Shown here: positions 1 through 7,009 of the stretch, piece by piece
How positions within the stretch are numbered: position 1 is the first letter of the stretch
Layout of the letters: each line of letters begins with the position of its first letter
Source: Vagococcus luciliae
Lineage (GTDB): Bacteria > Bacillota > Bacilli > Lactobacillales > Vagococcaceae
DNA: 64,000 bases
Assembly (NCBI RefSeq): GCF_024637875.1
Contig: NZ_CP102451.1
Span: 62,001-126,000, forward strand
Direction of reading: 5' to 3'
Made by a program: the position numbers and the translations under genes
Notes under the pieces: model-generated
The model's database searches: none
Told to the model about the DNA's origin: nothing
The model's input: the letters and a program-made list of their open reading frames with translations, nothing else

Positions 1-60
1 CCTAAGCAATTCTATTATTTCATCTTTTAAAACTGGACGATACATCATTTCATTTCTCAT
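1..60 (-). CDS. Start of an unknown leftward gene (first 20 residues only)
   Basis: Reading leftwards from an ATG at 58-60, an open frame of 20 codons runs off the window edge. An AGGTGA ribosome site lies about 6 bases upstream. A near-consensus promoter (TTGTCA at 111-116, 17-base spacer, TATAAT at 88-93) fits this start. The short N-terminus (begins MRNEMMYRPVLKDEI) is too little to assign a family. It is divergent from fbp, and a 16-bp perfect palindrome lies between the two promoters, so it could encode a regulator; that is only inference. Confidence 0.5.
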   Translation of the reverse strand, partial: MRNEMMYRPVLKDEIIELLR

Positions 61-87
61 TTTTTATCACCTACCCCATCCTTACAA

Positions 88-116
88 ATTATACAAATTT
101 TTTTATCGTTTGACAA
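88..116 (-). promoter_or_regulatory. Sigma-A promoter of the truncated leftward gene
   Basis: On the minus strand a -35 TTGTCA (111-116) and a -10 TATAAT (88-93) are separated by exactly 17 bases. They lie just upstream of the AGGTGA ribosome site and ATG at 60. Confidence 0.6.
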
Positions 117-126
117 TTAGGTATTT

Positions 127-142
127 TATACCAATTGGTATA
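127..142. promoter_or_regulatory. 16-bp perfect palindrome between divergent promoters
   Basis: TATACCAATTGGTATA is a perfect inverted repeat. It overlaps the proposed -35 of fbp (135-140) and lies 11 bp upstream of the -35 of the opposing gene. That placement suits an operator controlling one or both promoters. The binding protein is unknown. Confidence 0.5.
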
Positions 143-163
143 TATTGACTAATAATGTATGAT
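135..163 (+). promoter_or_regulatory. Proposed fbp promoter
   Basis: TTGGTA (135-140), a 17-base spacer and TATGAT (158-163) lie 38 bp upstream of the fbp start. The -35 is embedded in the 16-bp palindrome, so a bound regulator would be expected to compete with RNA polymerase. Confidence 0.5.
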
Positions 164-201
164 AGACTACTATTAAGTAAAAAAGAAAAGGTTTAGGTCC
201 T

Positions 202-2121
202 ATGATAGAACAGAATAAATATCTTGATTTACTTTATAAACAGTATGGAAATGAAGAAAACATTATTAGCGAAATCATAAATTTGAAAGCGATTCAAAAT
301 TTACCAAAAGGCACTGAACACTTTGTTAGTGATTTACATGGTGAGTTCAATGCTTTCCAACATTTATTAAGAAATGGATCGGGTAATGTAAAAGAAAAAA
401 TAAATGATGTCTTTAATAATGAATTAACTTTTAACGAAAAACAGAACCTTGCTTCACTTATTTATTATCCCGAGGAAAAATTAAAACATCTTGAAAAACA
501 AATTAACACTAATTGGTATAGACAAACAATTGATCAATTAATTCGTTTAATAAAATTTAGTGCGAGTAAATACACTCGCTCAAAATTAAGAAAATCTTTA
601 CCAAAACGTTTTTCATATATAATTGAAGAGCTACTTTATCAAGTAAAAACTAATGCTGATAAAGCAGAATATTATAATCAAATCATTTCTAATATTTTGA
701 CGCTCAAACAAGGAAACGCTTTAATTATTGACCTGTGTTACACTATCCAACGTTTAGTTATAGACCATTTACACGTTGTCGGCGACATATATGATAGAGG
801 ACCTGCACCAGATAAAATTATTGACGCTTTAATGAATTACCATTCAGTCGATATACAATGGGGAAATCATGACATCATTTGGATTGGAGCAGCAGCTGGT
901 TCTCCTATTTGTATGATGAATATCATCCGCATTTCAGCAAGATATAATAACTTAGATATTATTGAAGATACTTATGGTATCAACTTACGACCATTACTAA
1001 CTTATGCAGAAAAATACTACCTAGATAATCCAGTATTTCAACCTAAAACAACACCTGAAACGATATCATCAAAAGAAGAGCTGTTGGAGACAACCAAAAT
1101 ACATCAAGCAGCCGCTATTTTACAATTCAAATTAGAAGAACAATTGGTTTCTAGGCGACAAGAGTTTAATATGGATCATAGAAAACTTTTAACAACTGTC
1201 GACTACACTGACTTATCGATTCACTTAAAAGGAAAAAAGTATGCTTTAACCAATACCTGTTTCATGACAGTAGATCCCAATAATCCCGCTAAATTAACTT
1301 TGGAAGAAGAAGAGATTATTGAACGTTTAATGCACAACTTTATCCATTCAGAAAAATTAAAACGCCATACTGATTTTTTAGTAAGAAAAGGAAATATGTA
1401 CCTTGTCTACAATGATAACTTGCTCATTCACGGTTGTGTTCCTTTAAACCAAGATGGTTCATTAAAAGCTTTCCATATCAATGGACATTCGTATAAAGGA
1501 AAATATCTATTAGATTTTTTTGAAACCAGCTTAAGAAGGGCTTACGCTAATCCACATAGTCATAACGATATCGACACAGATTTACTTTGGTATTTGTGGT
1601 CAGGAGAAAATTCGTCATTATTTGGAAAAAAAGAAATGACTACTTTTGAACGATATTTCATTGAAGATAAAGAAACTCACATAGAAGAAAAAAATGCTTA
1701 TTATAAGCTTAGAGAGTATCAAGAAACGATTTCTTTTATCCTTTCTGAATTTGGTCTCCACAAGAAAGATAGCCACCTTATAAATGGTCATACTCCTGTT
1801 AAAGAGATTAAAGGAGAAACGCCTATTAAAGCAGGAGGAAAAATGTTAGTAATCGATGGAGGATTTTCAAAACCTTATCAAAAAACAACCGGTATCGCCG
1901 GATATACTCTTTTATATAATTCTTATGGCATGCAATTAGTTGCTCATAAACCTTTTTCCTCTATAGAAGAGGTTATTTTACAAAACGATGATATTGCTTC
2001 CGTCAAGCGAATTGTGGATAGACCTGTGGATAGAAAATATGTAAGAGATACGACTATTGGAGTAAGTTTACAAGAGCAAATCAATGACTTAAATAAACTA
2101 TTGAATTATTTAACCTATTAA
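202..2121 (+). CDS. fbp: Fructose-1,6-bisphosphatase, class III (Firmicutes type)
   Basis: Cytoplasmic gluconeogenic phosphatase converting fructose-1,6-bisphosphate to fructose-6-phosphate. The 639-residue length fits the class III family, which is unrelated to class I enzymes. Visible metallophosphatase signatures are DLHGEF near residue 44, GDIYDRGP near 193 and GNHDIIW near 222, with a C-terminal NGHTPV segment near 530. The gene is monocistronic: its own promoter lies upstream and a strong terminator follows the stop. Before the island arrived it was the convergent neighbour of rplT. The ribosome site upstream of the ATG is modest (AAAAGG, about 10 bases away). Confidence 0.95.
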   Translation: MIEQNKYLDLLYKQYGNEENIISEIINLKAIQNLPKGTEHFVSDLHGEFNAFQHLLRNGSGNVKEKINDVFNNELTFNEKQNLASLIYYPEEKLKHLEKQINTNWYRQTIDQLIRLIKFSASKYTRSKLRKSLPKRFSYIIEELLYQVKTNADKAEYYNQIISNILTLKQGNALIIDLCYTIQRLVIDHLHVVGDIYDRGPAPDKIIDALMNYHSVDIQWGNHDIIWIGAAAGSPICMMNIIRISARYNNLDIIEDTYGINLRPLLTYAEKYYLDNPVFQPKTTPETISSKEELLETTKIHQAAAILQFKLEEQLVSRRQEFNMDHRKLLTTVDYTDLSIHLKGKKYALTNTCFMTVDPNNPAKLTLEEEEIIERLMHNFIHSEKLKRHTDFLVRKGNMYLVYNDNLLIHGCVPLNQDGSLKAFHINGHSYKGKYLLDFFETSLRRAYANPHSHNDIDTDLLWYLWSGENSSLFGKKEMTTFERYFIEDKETHIEEKNAYYKLREYQETISFILSEFGLHKKDSHLINGHTPVKEIKGETPIKAGGKMLVIDGGFSKPYQKTTGIAGYTLLYNSYGMQLVAHKPFSSIEEVILQNDDIASVKRIVDRPVDRKYVRDTTIGVSLQEQINDLNKLLNYLTY

Positions 2122-2123
2122 TA

Positions 2124-2173
2124 AAAAAACACATGCTTTTTAGGATTATCTTACCTAAAAAGTATGTGTTTTT
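2124..2173 (+). terminator. Rho-independent terminator of fbp
   Basis: A long inverted repeat (arm 2127-2144, arm 2154-2173) starts three bases after the fbp stop and ends in a T run. The A run at the left also makes it usable from the opposite strand. Confidence 0.85.
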
Positions 2174-2177
2174 CATA

Positions 2178-2210
2178 TAAAAAATCTAGAAAACATACAT
2201 TCTCTAGATT
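2178..2210 (-). terminator. Former rplT terminator, now cut off from rplT by the island
   Basis: AATCTAGA (2183-2190) and TCTAGATT (2203-2210) form a stem with a 12-base loop, and a T run follows on the minus strand. It sits just outside attL, where the end of rplT would lie in an island-free chromosome. It is therefore inferred to be the original terminator of the infC-rpmI-rplT operon. Confidence 0.6.
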
Positions 2211-2217
2211 AATAACT

Positions 2218-2249
2218 ATTATTTAGCTAAAGCAGCTTTTGCTTGGTCC
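2218..2249. repeat. attL: 32-bp direct repeat of the rplT 3' end
   Basis: The 32 bases starting ATTATTTAGC and ending TTGGTCC are identical to 16733-16764, the last codons and stop of rplT. The fragment carries only the C-terminal codons of rplT and is not a gene. It marks the left junction of the integrated island. Confidence 0.92.
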
Positions 2250-2355
2250 ATTTAAGTATTGTTAAAATAGTATATATTTAAATGTAATACATACTAATAT
2301 ATCAACTTTCTACTATTATATAAACATCATTGTAATTCAATAAAAATCATTTCAA

Positions 2356-2410
2356 TCTGGGTCAATATCTGGGTCAGACTAAAATTTATACCCTAAAATA
2401 TCTGGGTCAA
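2356..2410 (+). repeat. Three TCTGGGTCAA repeats: likely integrase arm-binding sites (attL side)
   Basis: Copies lie at 2356-2365, 2368-2377 (last base G) and 2401-2410. Two more, TCTGGGTCAA (16655-16664) and TCTTGGTCAA (16667-16676), lie inside attR. Short direct repeats close to both att cores and nowhere else noticed are typical of arm-type sites bound by the N-terminal domain of tyrosine integrases. Assignment to this integrase is inference. Confidence 0.6.
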
Positions 2411-2424
2411 AAAAGTAATCCAAT

Positions 2425-2437
2425 TTATGCGGGCACA
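2425..2437 (-). repeat. Copy of the TGTGCCCGCATAA motif near attL
   Basis: On the minus strand this reads TGTGCCCGCATAA, identical to 15464-15476 before the integrase start. A related copy lies at 14131-14150. See the related finding. Confidence 0.5.
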
Positions 2438-2526
2438 ATATTATTATAGCACTAACGATGCAAATCTTCATTTAAGGCGTTTAAATTTGATTATATAAAG
2501 TTTAAATACACCTTATCTAAACCTAC

Positions 2527-2555
2527 TTGATTATTCTCTAAAGACAATTCATAAT
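2527..2555 (+). promoter_or_regulatory. Promoter of the accessory gene at the attL end
   Basis: TTGATT (2527-2532), a 17-base spacer and CATAAT (2550-2555), ending 34 bp before the ATG at 2589. Confidence 0.5.
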
Positions 2556-2588
2556 TACTAACATAAATTTAAAATGGAGTTGAACTCA

Positions 2589-2918
2589 ATGGATTATGAA
2601 ACTGCACCAGAAGGACATATATGGGTTGATACAAATTCATATAAACGTTTCTTGCAATCTGTAAATACACCTAAATACTTAGTAAGGATACAAACAAAAG
2701 AAATGTGGGATAGACAGTTAAACAGAGAGCATTATCAACAAATAAAACGAGCGACTAATAGAAAATCTAAACCTAAAAATTCTAGATTTCACCCTAATAG
2801 AAACAAACTACTTGAAAATGAAGAATGGCGTAAAAAAAGATATCATAAATCTGTTTGGAAAAATATGGATTACGGAGATATCACTAAAGCCGGACCTGTT
2901 AAAATTATAAAGAAATAA
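2589..2918 (+). CDS. Unidentified basic protein, accessory gene of the island
   Basis: I do not recognise this 109-residue protein. It is rich in Lys and Arg, especially in its second half (an NRKSKPKNSRFHPNRNK segment, then KKRYHKSVWKNMDYG). That suggests nucleic-acid binding but proves nothing. An ATG at 2574 is possible, but TGGAG lies 9 bases before the ATG at 2589, so I chose that start. It is the only rightward gene in the left half, has its own promoter, and faces the leftward head genes across an RNA gene and a decayed ORF. Satellites often carry interference or anti-phage genes at this position, so that role is worth testing. Confidence 0.65.
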   Translation: MDYETAPEGHIWVDTNSYKRFLQSVNTPKYLVRIQTKEMWDRQLNREHYQQIKRATNRKSKPKNSRFHPNRNKLLENEEWRKKRYHKSVWKNMDYGDITKAGPVKIIKK

Positions 2919-3135
2919 AAAAGAATATCCTTAATTTTGCGTACCTTCTTAATCGGAATTTCTTCGTTAGGTAATGTTGCCATTAAATAAATAGCTCGAT
3001 TACTCAAATGATGCCAATTGTCAACATTTGGTAGTTCTTTAGCAACTTTCATAAATCGTTGTACTTCTGTTACTAAATGTTTCTACGTTGAAACATTTGG
3101 TAGTTCTCTAGCAACTCTCATAATTTTATATGCTT
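2870..3135 (-). pseudogene. Decayed ORF, possible DUF3102-like fragment with an internal duplication
   Basis: Leftward reading gives a 60-codon open piece (ATG at 3052) containing KVAKELPNVDNW and YLMATLPNEE. Upstream in frame is LVTEVQRFMKVAKELPNV, then a stop, then a second near-copy, MRVARELPNV (about 3094-3123). So the same coding segment appears twice, split by a stop within a palindrome at 3075-3098. The LPNEE-type ending recalls DUF3102-like proteins of phages and plasmids, but that family guess is weak. No ribosome site is seen. Its end overlaps the 3' end of the convergent accessory gene. Confidence 0.4.
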
Positions 3136-3183
3136 CTTAAATCGTTCGACGTTGAACGATTTTGAAAAAACCGACGTCGGTTT
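3075..3183. repeat. Cluster of ACGT-centred palindromes
   Basis: Three perfect inverted repeats follow one another: arms AAATGTTTC/GAAACATTT around TACGTT (3075-3098); arms AAATCGTTC/GAACGATTT around GACGTT (3139-3162); and the 16-bp palindrome AAACCGACGTCGGTTT (3168-3183). A weaker one (ATTTC/GAAAT around GTAACGTTTA) follows near 3186-3205. All share an ACGT centre and A-rich left arms, but the arms differ in a compensated way, which points to selection on pairing. Function unknown. Confidence 0.7.
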
Positions 3184-3240
3184 ATATTTCGTAACGTTTA
3201 GAAATTTAACCAATGTTTTTTACCTTGCCTAAACCTCACC

Positions 3241-3269
3241 AAAAAAAACACACCCCGTTAAGAGTGTGT
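3241..3269 (-). terminator. Terminator of the small RNA gene
   Basis: On the minus strand the arms ACACACTC and GGGTGTGT (one T-G pair) enclose a 6-base loop and are followed by eight T residues. Confidence 0.85.
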
Positions 3270-3454
3270 CATTAGAAAAAAACAAGTTTATTAAAAGAAT
3301 TACAAAAGACGACTAAAAAATAGTATTCCATCGTTTACACCCAGCTTACTTCAGTTAGTCCAGCACGTTGCAATCATGCCTACAATTTTCACATCCGTAA
3401 GACTTGTTGATAAATTTATCTCACAAATTAAGGGTAGCTAATCCCTAACTTGTT
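3241..3454 (-). ncRNA. Putative structured small RNA of the island
   Basis: A near-consensus promoter (3461-3489) and a strong intrinsic terminator (3241-3269) define a leftward transcript of about 210 nt. No ORF longer than about 19 codons lies inside it. Several possible stems are visible: AGGG/CCCT around TAGCTAAT (about 3431-3446), GATAAATTTATC, and two small adjacent hairpins (CTTAC/GTAGG and CATG/CGTG, transcript orientation). A 19-codon ORF of hydrophobic residues (starts MEYYFLVVF) begins within it and ends before the terminator, preceded by GGGTG, so a small peptide product or toxin cannot be excluded. I match it to no known RNA family. Confidence 0.6.
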
Positions 3455-3460
3455 ACCTTA

Positions 3461-3489
3461 ATTATACCATCGTCTACATTTGTAGTCAA
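3461..3489 (-). promoter_or_regulatory. Near-consensus promoter with a TACAAATGTA operator-like core
   Basis: TTGACT (3484-3489, minus strand), 17 bases, TATAAT (3461-3466). The -35 overlaps the TGA stop of the head-closure gene. The spacer carries TACAAATGTA (3475-3484), which fits the TACANNTGTA form of BlaI/CopY-type operators. The 16 bases 3469-3484 match 13 of 16 in the promoter at 9399-9427. Confidence 0.8.
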
Positions 3490-3821
3490 TTAACAGAACG
3501 ACAAACAAGGACGTTAAACTCTTTCATACCACTATCCACGTTCACTTTTATGATTGGATAATTGTTCCCTCGCCATGTTACTTCCATTGTTTTATCTACT
3601 TCAAATTCTTGATCATAACGAATCACAAAATTGATGATATCTTGACTTGTATTGTCGATTGATGTCACAACATCACGTAACATTCTTGTTTTAACGTATG
3701 CCCAGCACTCACCAACTTCAACTAATCCTTCAACTAAATCGCCATCTTCACTTTGATAGCTGTCATTTTTACTTATTTTAATCCGTTCATTAAGCTGGGT
3801 TACATTATCAATGAGTGGCAT
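3486..3821 (-). CDS. Phage head-closure / head-tail joining protein
   Basis: This 111-residue protein has the size and layout of SPP1 gp16-like / Phage_H_T_join head-completion proteins: a short N-terminus with LIDNVTQLNERI, then a beta-rich body with the GECWAYVKTR segment (the typical W-A near residue 40) and EVTWRGNNYPI. It would plug the portal-connector channel and offer the docking surface for a tail. The start at 3821 is chosen because GAGGTG lies 6 bases upstream. It overlaps the connector gene by 14 bases. It is the last gene of the morphogenesis operon, and no tail gene follows it, which is the hallmark of this island type. Confidence 0.8.
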   Translation of the reverse strand: MPLIDNVTQLNERIKISKNDSYQSEDGDLVEGLVEVGECWAYVKTRMLRDVVTSIDNTSQDIINFVIRYDQEFEVDKTMEVTWRGNNYPIIKVNVDSGMKEFNVLVCRSVN

Positions 3822-4092
3822 AATAAGCACCTCGCATTTGTTGTATCATAGCCTGTACCGTTACTGGTATACGCTCACTACTGGCTTCTTGTCGGTTTAA
3901 ATACCAATGTTGAGTTAATAGACTAACCGCCCAATTAAATTGCTTGTAGTCCTCAATAATACCTTCTTTGGCATTGCTATCAATCGCATGGATAATATAA
4001 TCACTTGCTGTTTCAATTAGACTTTGAAGCATATCGTCATCTATTGAGTGGTCTATTCTAAGACTGTTTTTTATATCTTCTTTTGTTACCAT
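3808..4092 (-). CDS. Phage gp6-like head-tail connector (adaptor)
   Basis: A 94-residue, mostly helical protein with the gp6-like/DNA-packaging adaptor pattern: an N-terminal KEDIKNSLRID helix, DDDMLQSLIETASDYI, and a WAVSLLTQHWYLNR segment in the second half. Such proteins form a ring below the portal that seals the packaged head. It lies between capsid and head-closure genes, as expected in HK97-type head modules. An ATG is preceded by AGGAGG (about 4100-4105 on the minus strand). Confidence 0.85.
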   Translation of the reverse strand: MVTKEDIKNSLRIDHSIDDDMLQSLIETASDYIIHAIDSNAKEGIIEDYKQFNWAVSLLTQHWYLNRQEASSERIPVTVQAMIQQMRGAYYATH

Positions 4093-4142
4093 AAACTATC
4101 CTCCTTATAAAAATAAGGAAGGGAAAACTCCCCTCCTTTAGA

Positions 4143-5633
4143 TTATGCTTCTGCTGGTGTAAACTCCACGTATCTAACCGCTTCTTCATCAATCTTTTGA
4201 TAATCTGAACGTGTAATCACAGCTAAACCTTGTGAGTAAAAATCAAATTTTTCCCACTGTGTTGTGACCTGGTTACGTCTTGCCACAAATACCGCTTGTT
4301 TTAAATCACCCATAATCAATGGGAAGGCTTTTCCTGTGTTTGTTAGTAGTTTATCACTAAGCACTTGTAAAGGAGCTCCAAACAACGAATAACCACTAGG
4401 AGCTGTTACATCAGGTTGTAAGATATAGCGACCTTGACTATCTTTCATTGTATCTAAATGATTAAAGCCTGTTTGATTCGTTACCACTGTTTTAGTTAAC
4501 GCTGGATCTAACTCCACATTAAAGACTTTCTTCAAATCATCTAACGTTGTCGCAGGGACCTTTTTGAATGTTTTAAGTAATTTAATAATGTTTTGATTGT
4601 CAGTGTTAACGACTAATTGAGCCAACTGTGATTTCACTTCTGCTACAATATTCACTGCACTATCTTCAATCACTTCATTTGATAAAGCAATCTTTCCAGC
4701 ACGAGTTTTTACATTGTATTCAACCTGTTTAAACATTTCTGCTTCAATATCTTCAATCTCGGCTAGTTCTTCTTTAGTGGCTAAAATGGCTGTTTGTGGG
4801 TTTGTCGCAATCGGGTATTTTCCTTGACCGTTTGATACTTCTTTTACTGTAACCAAATCAATTAATGATTGATTCGCACGTTTTAATTGGAACACTTCCC
4901 CAATCACATCTTTAGGAATAACCACGCTTGTATTCTGTGTTGTTAGTCCGTCACGTTCTTCACCATATGAACGGATAAAGTTTTCAAAGTTTCTTGTTTC
5001 TGTTTGTTCGTTATCAATTAATGTTTTCATGTTTTTAGTCTCCTTTTGTGCCTTAGAAGTTGATTCTAAGCTCTCGTTTGTTTTAGTTGCTTGATGATTA
5101 TCCATAAACGCTTCATAGGAACGCTTATCTACTTGAACATTTGTGTCATTGTACGCTGGAACGGTCACAACAGATATTTCATTTAAATTCTTAATGGCTT
5201 CAATAGAACGAACTACTTCACCACTTTCTTTTTTATCAAATGAATCAAGTCCCATTGTGAAACCAAAACTCATACTGTCTACTAGTCCTTTTTGCACATT
5301 TTCAAAGACATCTTTGGCATAGCTTGTATCATTGAGAGTGGCTTCAAATTTTAAGCCCACTTCATCAATCGTTAATTTAAGCGTCCCAGCTTTCGTACTA
5401 GCTAGTGGCTTGCTATAATCATGATTCTGTAATAAATACACGTCCGATAAATCAACCTCTTTTAAGGCTTCGGGAGTGATTACCTCAATAAAGCCACCTA
5501 AGTCTTTACTTTCTTTCCCAAACTTTAACGCATAACCAGAAATGGTTTTTTGTTCCGTTGTTTCATCAACTTTATTTTCAGTTGATTTAAGATTGGCTTC
5601 ATTCGTCAATCGTTTCTCCTTGTTTTCTTCCAT
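4143..5633 (-). CDS. HK97-type prohead protease fused to major capsid protein
   Basis: A single 496-residue polyprotein. Roughly residues 30-180 form an HK97-family prohead protease (ISGYALKFG, then FIEVITPEAL, HDYSKPLAST and the SMSFGF strand typical of these serine proteases). After a polar linker (about 185-215), the rest is an HK97-fold capsid protein (IPKDVIGEVFQLK, an E-loop region, SLFGAPLQVL, and a C-terminal FTPAEA). In many phages these are two genes; the fusion would supply protease and scaffold in one to one ratio, with self-cleavage freeing the coat. An internal ATG inside the linker (near 5028) could also give a separate capsid protein. The chosen start has AAAGG about 10 bases upstream and overlaps the portal gene end. 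Confidence 0.9.
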   Translation of the reverse strand: MEENKEKRLTNEANLKSTENKVDETTEQKTISGYALKFGKESKDLGGFIEVITPEALKEVDLSDVYLLQNHDYSKPLASTKAGTLKLTIDEVGLKFEATLNDTSYAKDVFENVQKGLVDSMSFGFTMGLDSFDKKESGEVVRSIEAIKNLNEISVVTVPAYNDTNVQVDKRSYEAFMDNHQATKTNESLESTSKAQKETKNMKTLIDNEQTETRNFENFIRSYGEERDGLTTQNTSVVIPKDVIGEVFQLKRANQSLIDLVTVKEVSNGQGKYPIATNPQTAILATKEELAEIEDIEAEMFKQVEYNVKTRAGKIALSNEVIEDSAVNIVAEVKSQLAQLVVNTDNQNIIKLLKTFKKVPATTLDDLKKVFNVELDPALTKTVVTNQTGFNHLDTMKDSQGRYILQPDVTAPSGYSLFGAPLQVLSDKLLTNTGKAFPLIMGDLKQAVFVARRNQVTTQWEKFDFYSQGLAVITRSDYQKIDEEAVRYVEFTPAEA

Positions 5634-6819
5634 ACCGTTCATCCTTTCTCATTTGGTATTTTTCTAAATTATCAAGATAGGTATAATTTAAACTTGCGAG
5701 TAATCGGTCACCGCCTTCCTGTTCGGGAAGTCCTAAACGTTTTCTAGCTTCATTTATTGTGAGTAGTGAGCCTTGAACGGCTTTTATTGTATTCTCTAAT
5801 AAATTAGCTGGGTCGGTTTCGAGTAAGCGATCCGTATTAAATCGCAAAGATTCTTTTTTATCGACAATTAACTTATCTCTTAATTCAGAACTAAAAGCCA
5901 TAAGATAATGTCCTAGTGAACTTTGGATATACATCAGATTAGATTGAACGGTGCTTGAATGTTGATTTTCTACCCCTAATCTATCTGAAGGTATGCCGAA
6001 TGTTTTCGCAATCTGCTTTGTATTCCAATCATTAGAATTAACTAGTCGTAATACTTCTGTGTTAATTTCTAGTGTTTTATAGTCCATTGTTTCGTCTAAG
6101 ATAATTGTTCTTAAAGCATTGTCCCCACTGCTGGAACCGTTCGCTTCTTCAAATTTTTCTCTTATCGCATTTTTAGCCGATACATCCAAATCTGATTTAT
6201 TCACTTTTAAAATGCCACTGCCATTTACTCCACGATTGAAGAAATTAAACAGTGTTTTGTTTCCTGCTCGTTGGATGTCTAATTCATCTTTTAAACTATT
6301 CAAAGGTGAAATGCCTACTAAGCCATCTTGTGAGAAGTATTTGAAGTGAAGAATATCTTTTGATGATAGTTTTCTTTTTGTCTTACCATCATCATTAGTC
6401 ACTTCATAAGTTAATGTGCCATTTTCATGTTGTGTTAATGTCACATTTGAATTAGCAATAAGATTTAATTGAACAACTTCGTCATTTTCTCGAATGATTT
6501 CAGCGTAGCTATTGCCATTCAGTAACATATTTACCGCTAAAGAAAATTTAAAATGCCATCCGTCCAATTCTTCATTTGGCTTTATATTGATAAGATAATC
6601 AAGTTCGTGTCCTTCAACAATCATCTTATTTTTAACCACTTCTATTGGACTTGAAGCAATATCGCTTGCAATTATCTTTACAGCGGTAAATACATCACTA
6701 TTTTTTAATGCTTTCACACTGGTGTAAGTCGTATTATCACTTGATGTCATACTAACCACCGCATCTAAAAATGGTTCTCCGCTTGTTTTAACGGCTGTTC
6801 TTGGTTTAAATAGTGCCAT
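5599..6819 (-). CDS. Phage portal protein, HK97 gp3 type
   Basis: At 406 residues this fits HK97-family portals. The dodecameric portal sits at one capsid vertex and is the channel through which TerL pumps DNA. Family features seen are the SDVFTAVKIIASDIAS helix near residue 40, LLNGNSYAEIIRE near 110, and SKDILHFKY with DGLVGISPL near 155-175. The stem-like FGIPSDRLG and STVQSNLMYIQSSL lie near 275-300. It is preceded by a small membrane protein gene and TerL and overlaps the following protease-capsid gene by 35 bases, so expression is coupled. Confidence 0.92.
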   Translation of the reverse strand: MALFKPRTAVKTSGEPFLDAVVSMTSSDNTTYTSVKALKNSDVFTAVKIIASDIASSPIEVVKNKMIVEGHELDYLINIKPNEELDGWHFKFSLAVNMLLNGNSYAEIIRENDEVVQLNLIANSNVTLTQHENGTLTYEVTNDDGKTKRKLSSKDILHFKYFSQDGLVGISPLNSLKDELDIQRAGNKTLFNFFNRGVNGSGILKVNKSDLDVSAKNAIREKFEEANGSSSGDNALRTIILDETMDYKTLEINTEVLRLVNSNDWNTKQIAKTFGIPSDRLGVENQHSSTVQSNLMYIQSSLGHYLMAFSSELRDKLIVDKKESLRFNTDRLLETDPANLLENTIKAVQGSLLTINEARKRLGLPEQEGGDRLLASLNYTYLDNLEKYQMRKDERYGRKQGETIDE

Positions 6820-6832
6820 GCTTTACCTCCTT

Positions 6833-7009
6833 TCATGTTTCTTTGTCTATCAATACAGACATAATAATTAAGACAATGCCTGTTGCAATCAATCCCCATT
6901 CCGTACCAGCTAATAAGCCGACTGCTACAACAATGAGTAAACAACCTAATATAAATAGATAGGTATGTAATTGATTAAAAAGCAAAACTTTCAGACGTGT
7001 AAAATTCAT
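6833..7009 (-). CDS. Small membrane protein between TerL and portal (DUF1056-like)
   Basis: A 58-residue protein with two hydrophobic stretches (LFILGCLLIVVAVGLLAG and LIATGIVLIIMSVLI). Small two-helix proteins of the DUF1056 kind occupy this position, between large terminase and portal, in several lactic-acid-bacteria phages. Their role is unknown. The start at 7009 has AGAAGG 6 bases upstream and overlaps the terL end by 35 bases. The family call rests on position and membrane pattern rather than a clear motif. Confidence 0.65.
   Translation of the reverse strand: MNFTRLKVLLFNQLHTYLFILGCLLIVVAVGLLAGTEWGLIATGIVLIIMSVLIDKET

Larger units (their letters stand above)
2250..2588. other. Gene-free left end of the island with binding-site repeats
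   Basis: No ORF with a ribosome site is seen here. The stretch holds half of a GTTGATATATCAAC-like motif (2295-2306), three copies of TCTGGGTCAA-type repeats (2356-2410), a 13-mer TTATGCGGGCACA (2425-2437) shared in inverted orientation with the integrase leader, and an imperfect inverted repeat at about 2472-2515 (TAAGG..TTTAAA / TTTAAA..CCTTA). At 2527-2555 it has a promoter reading into the next gene. Confidence 0.6.

Noticed and set aside
2870-3052. 60-codon leftward ORF as a real gene
   Set aside because: No ribosome site, and the same segment is found again broken by a stop upstream; it is treated as a remnant.
3475-3484. True CopY/BlaI operator
   Set aside because: The core fits, but no such regulator is encoded nearby; it is reported only as an operator-like motif.
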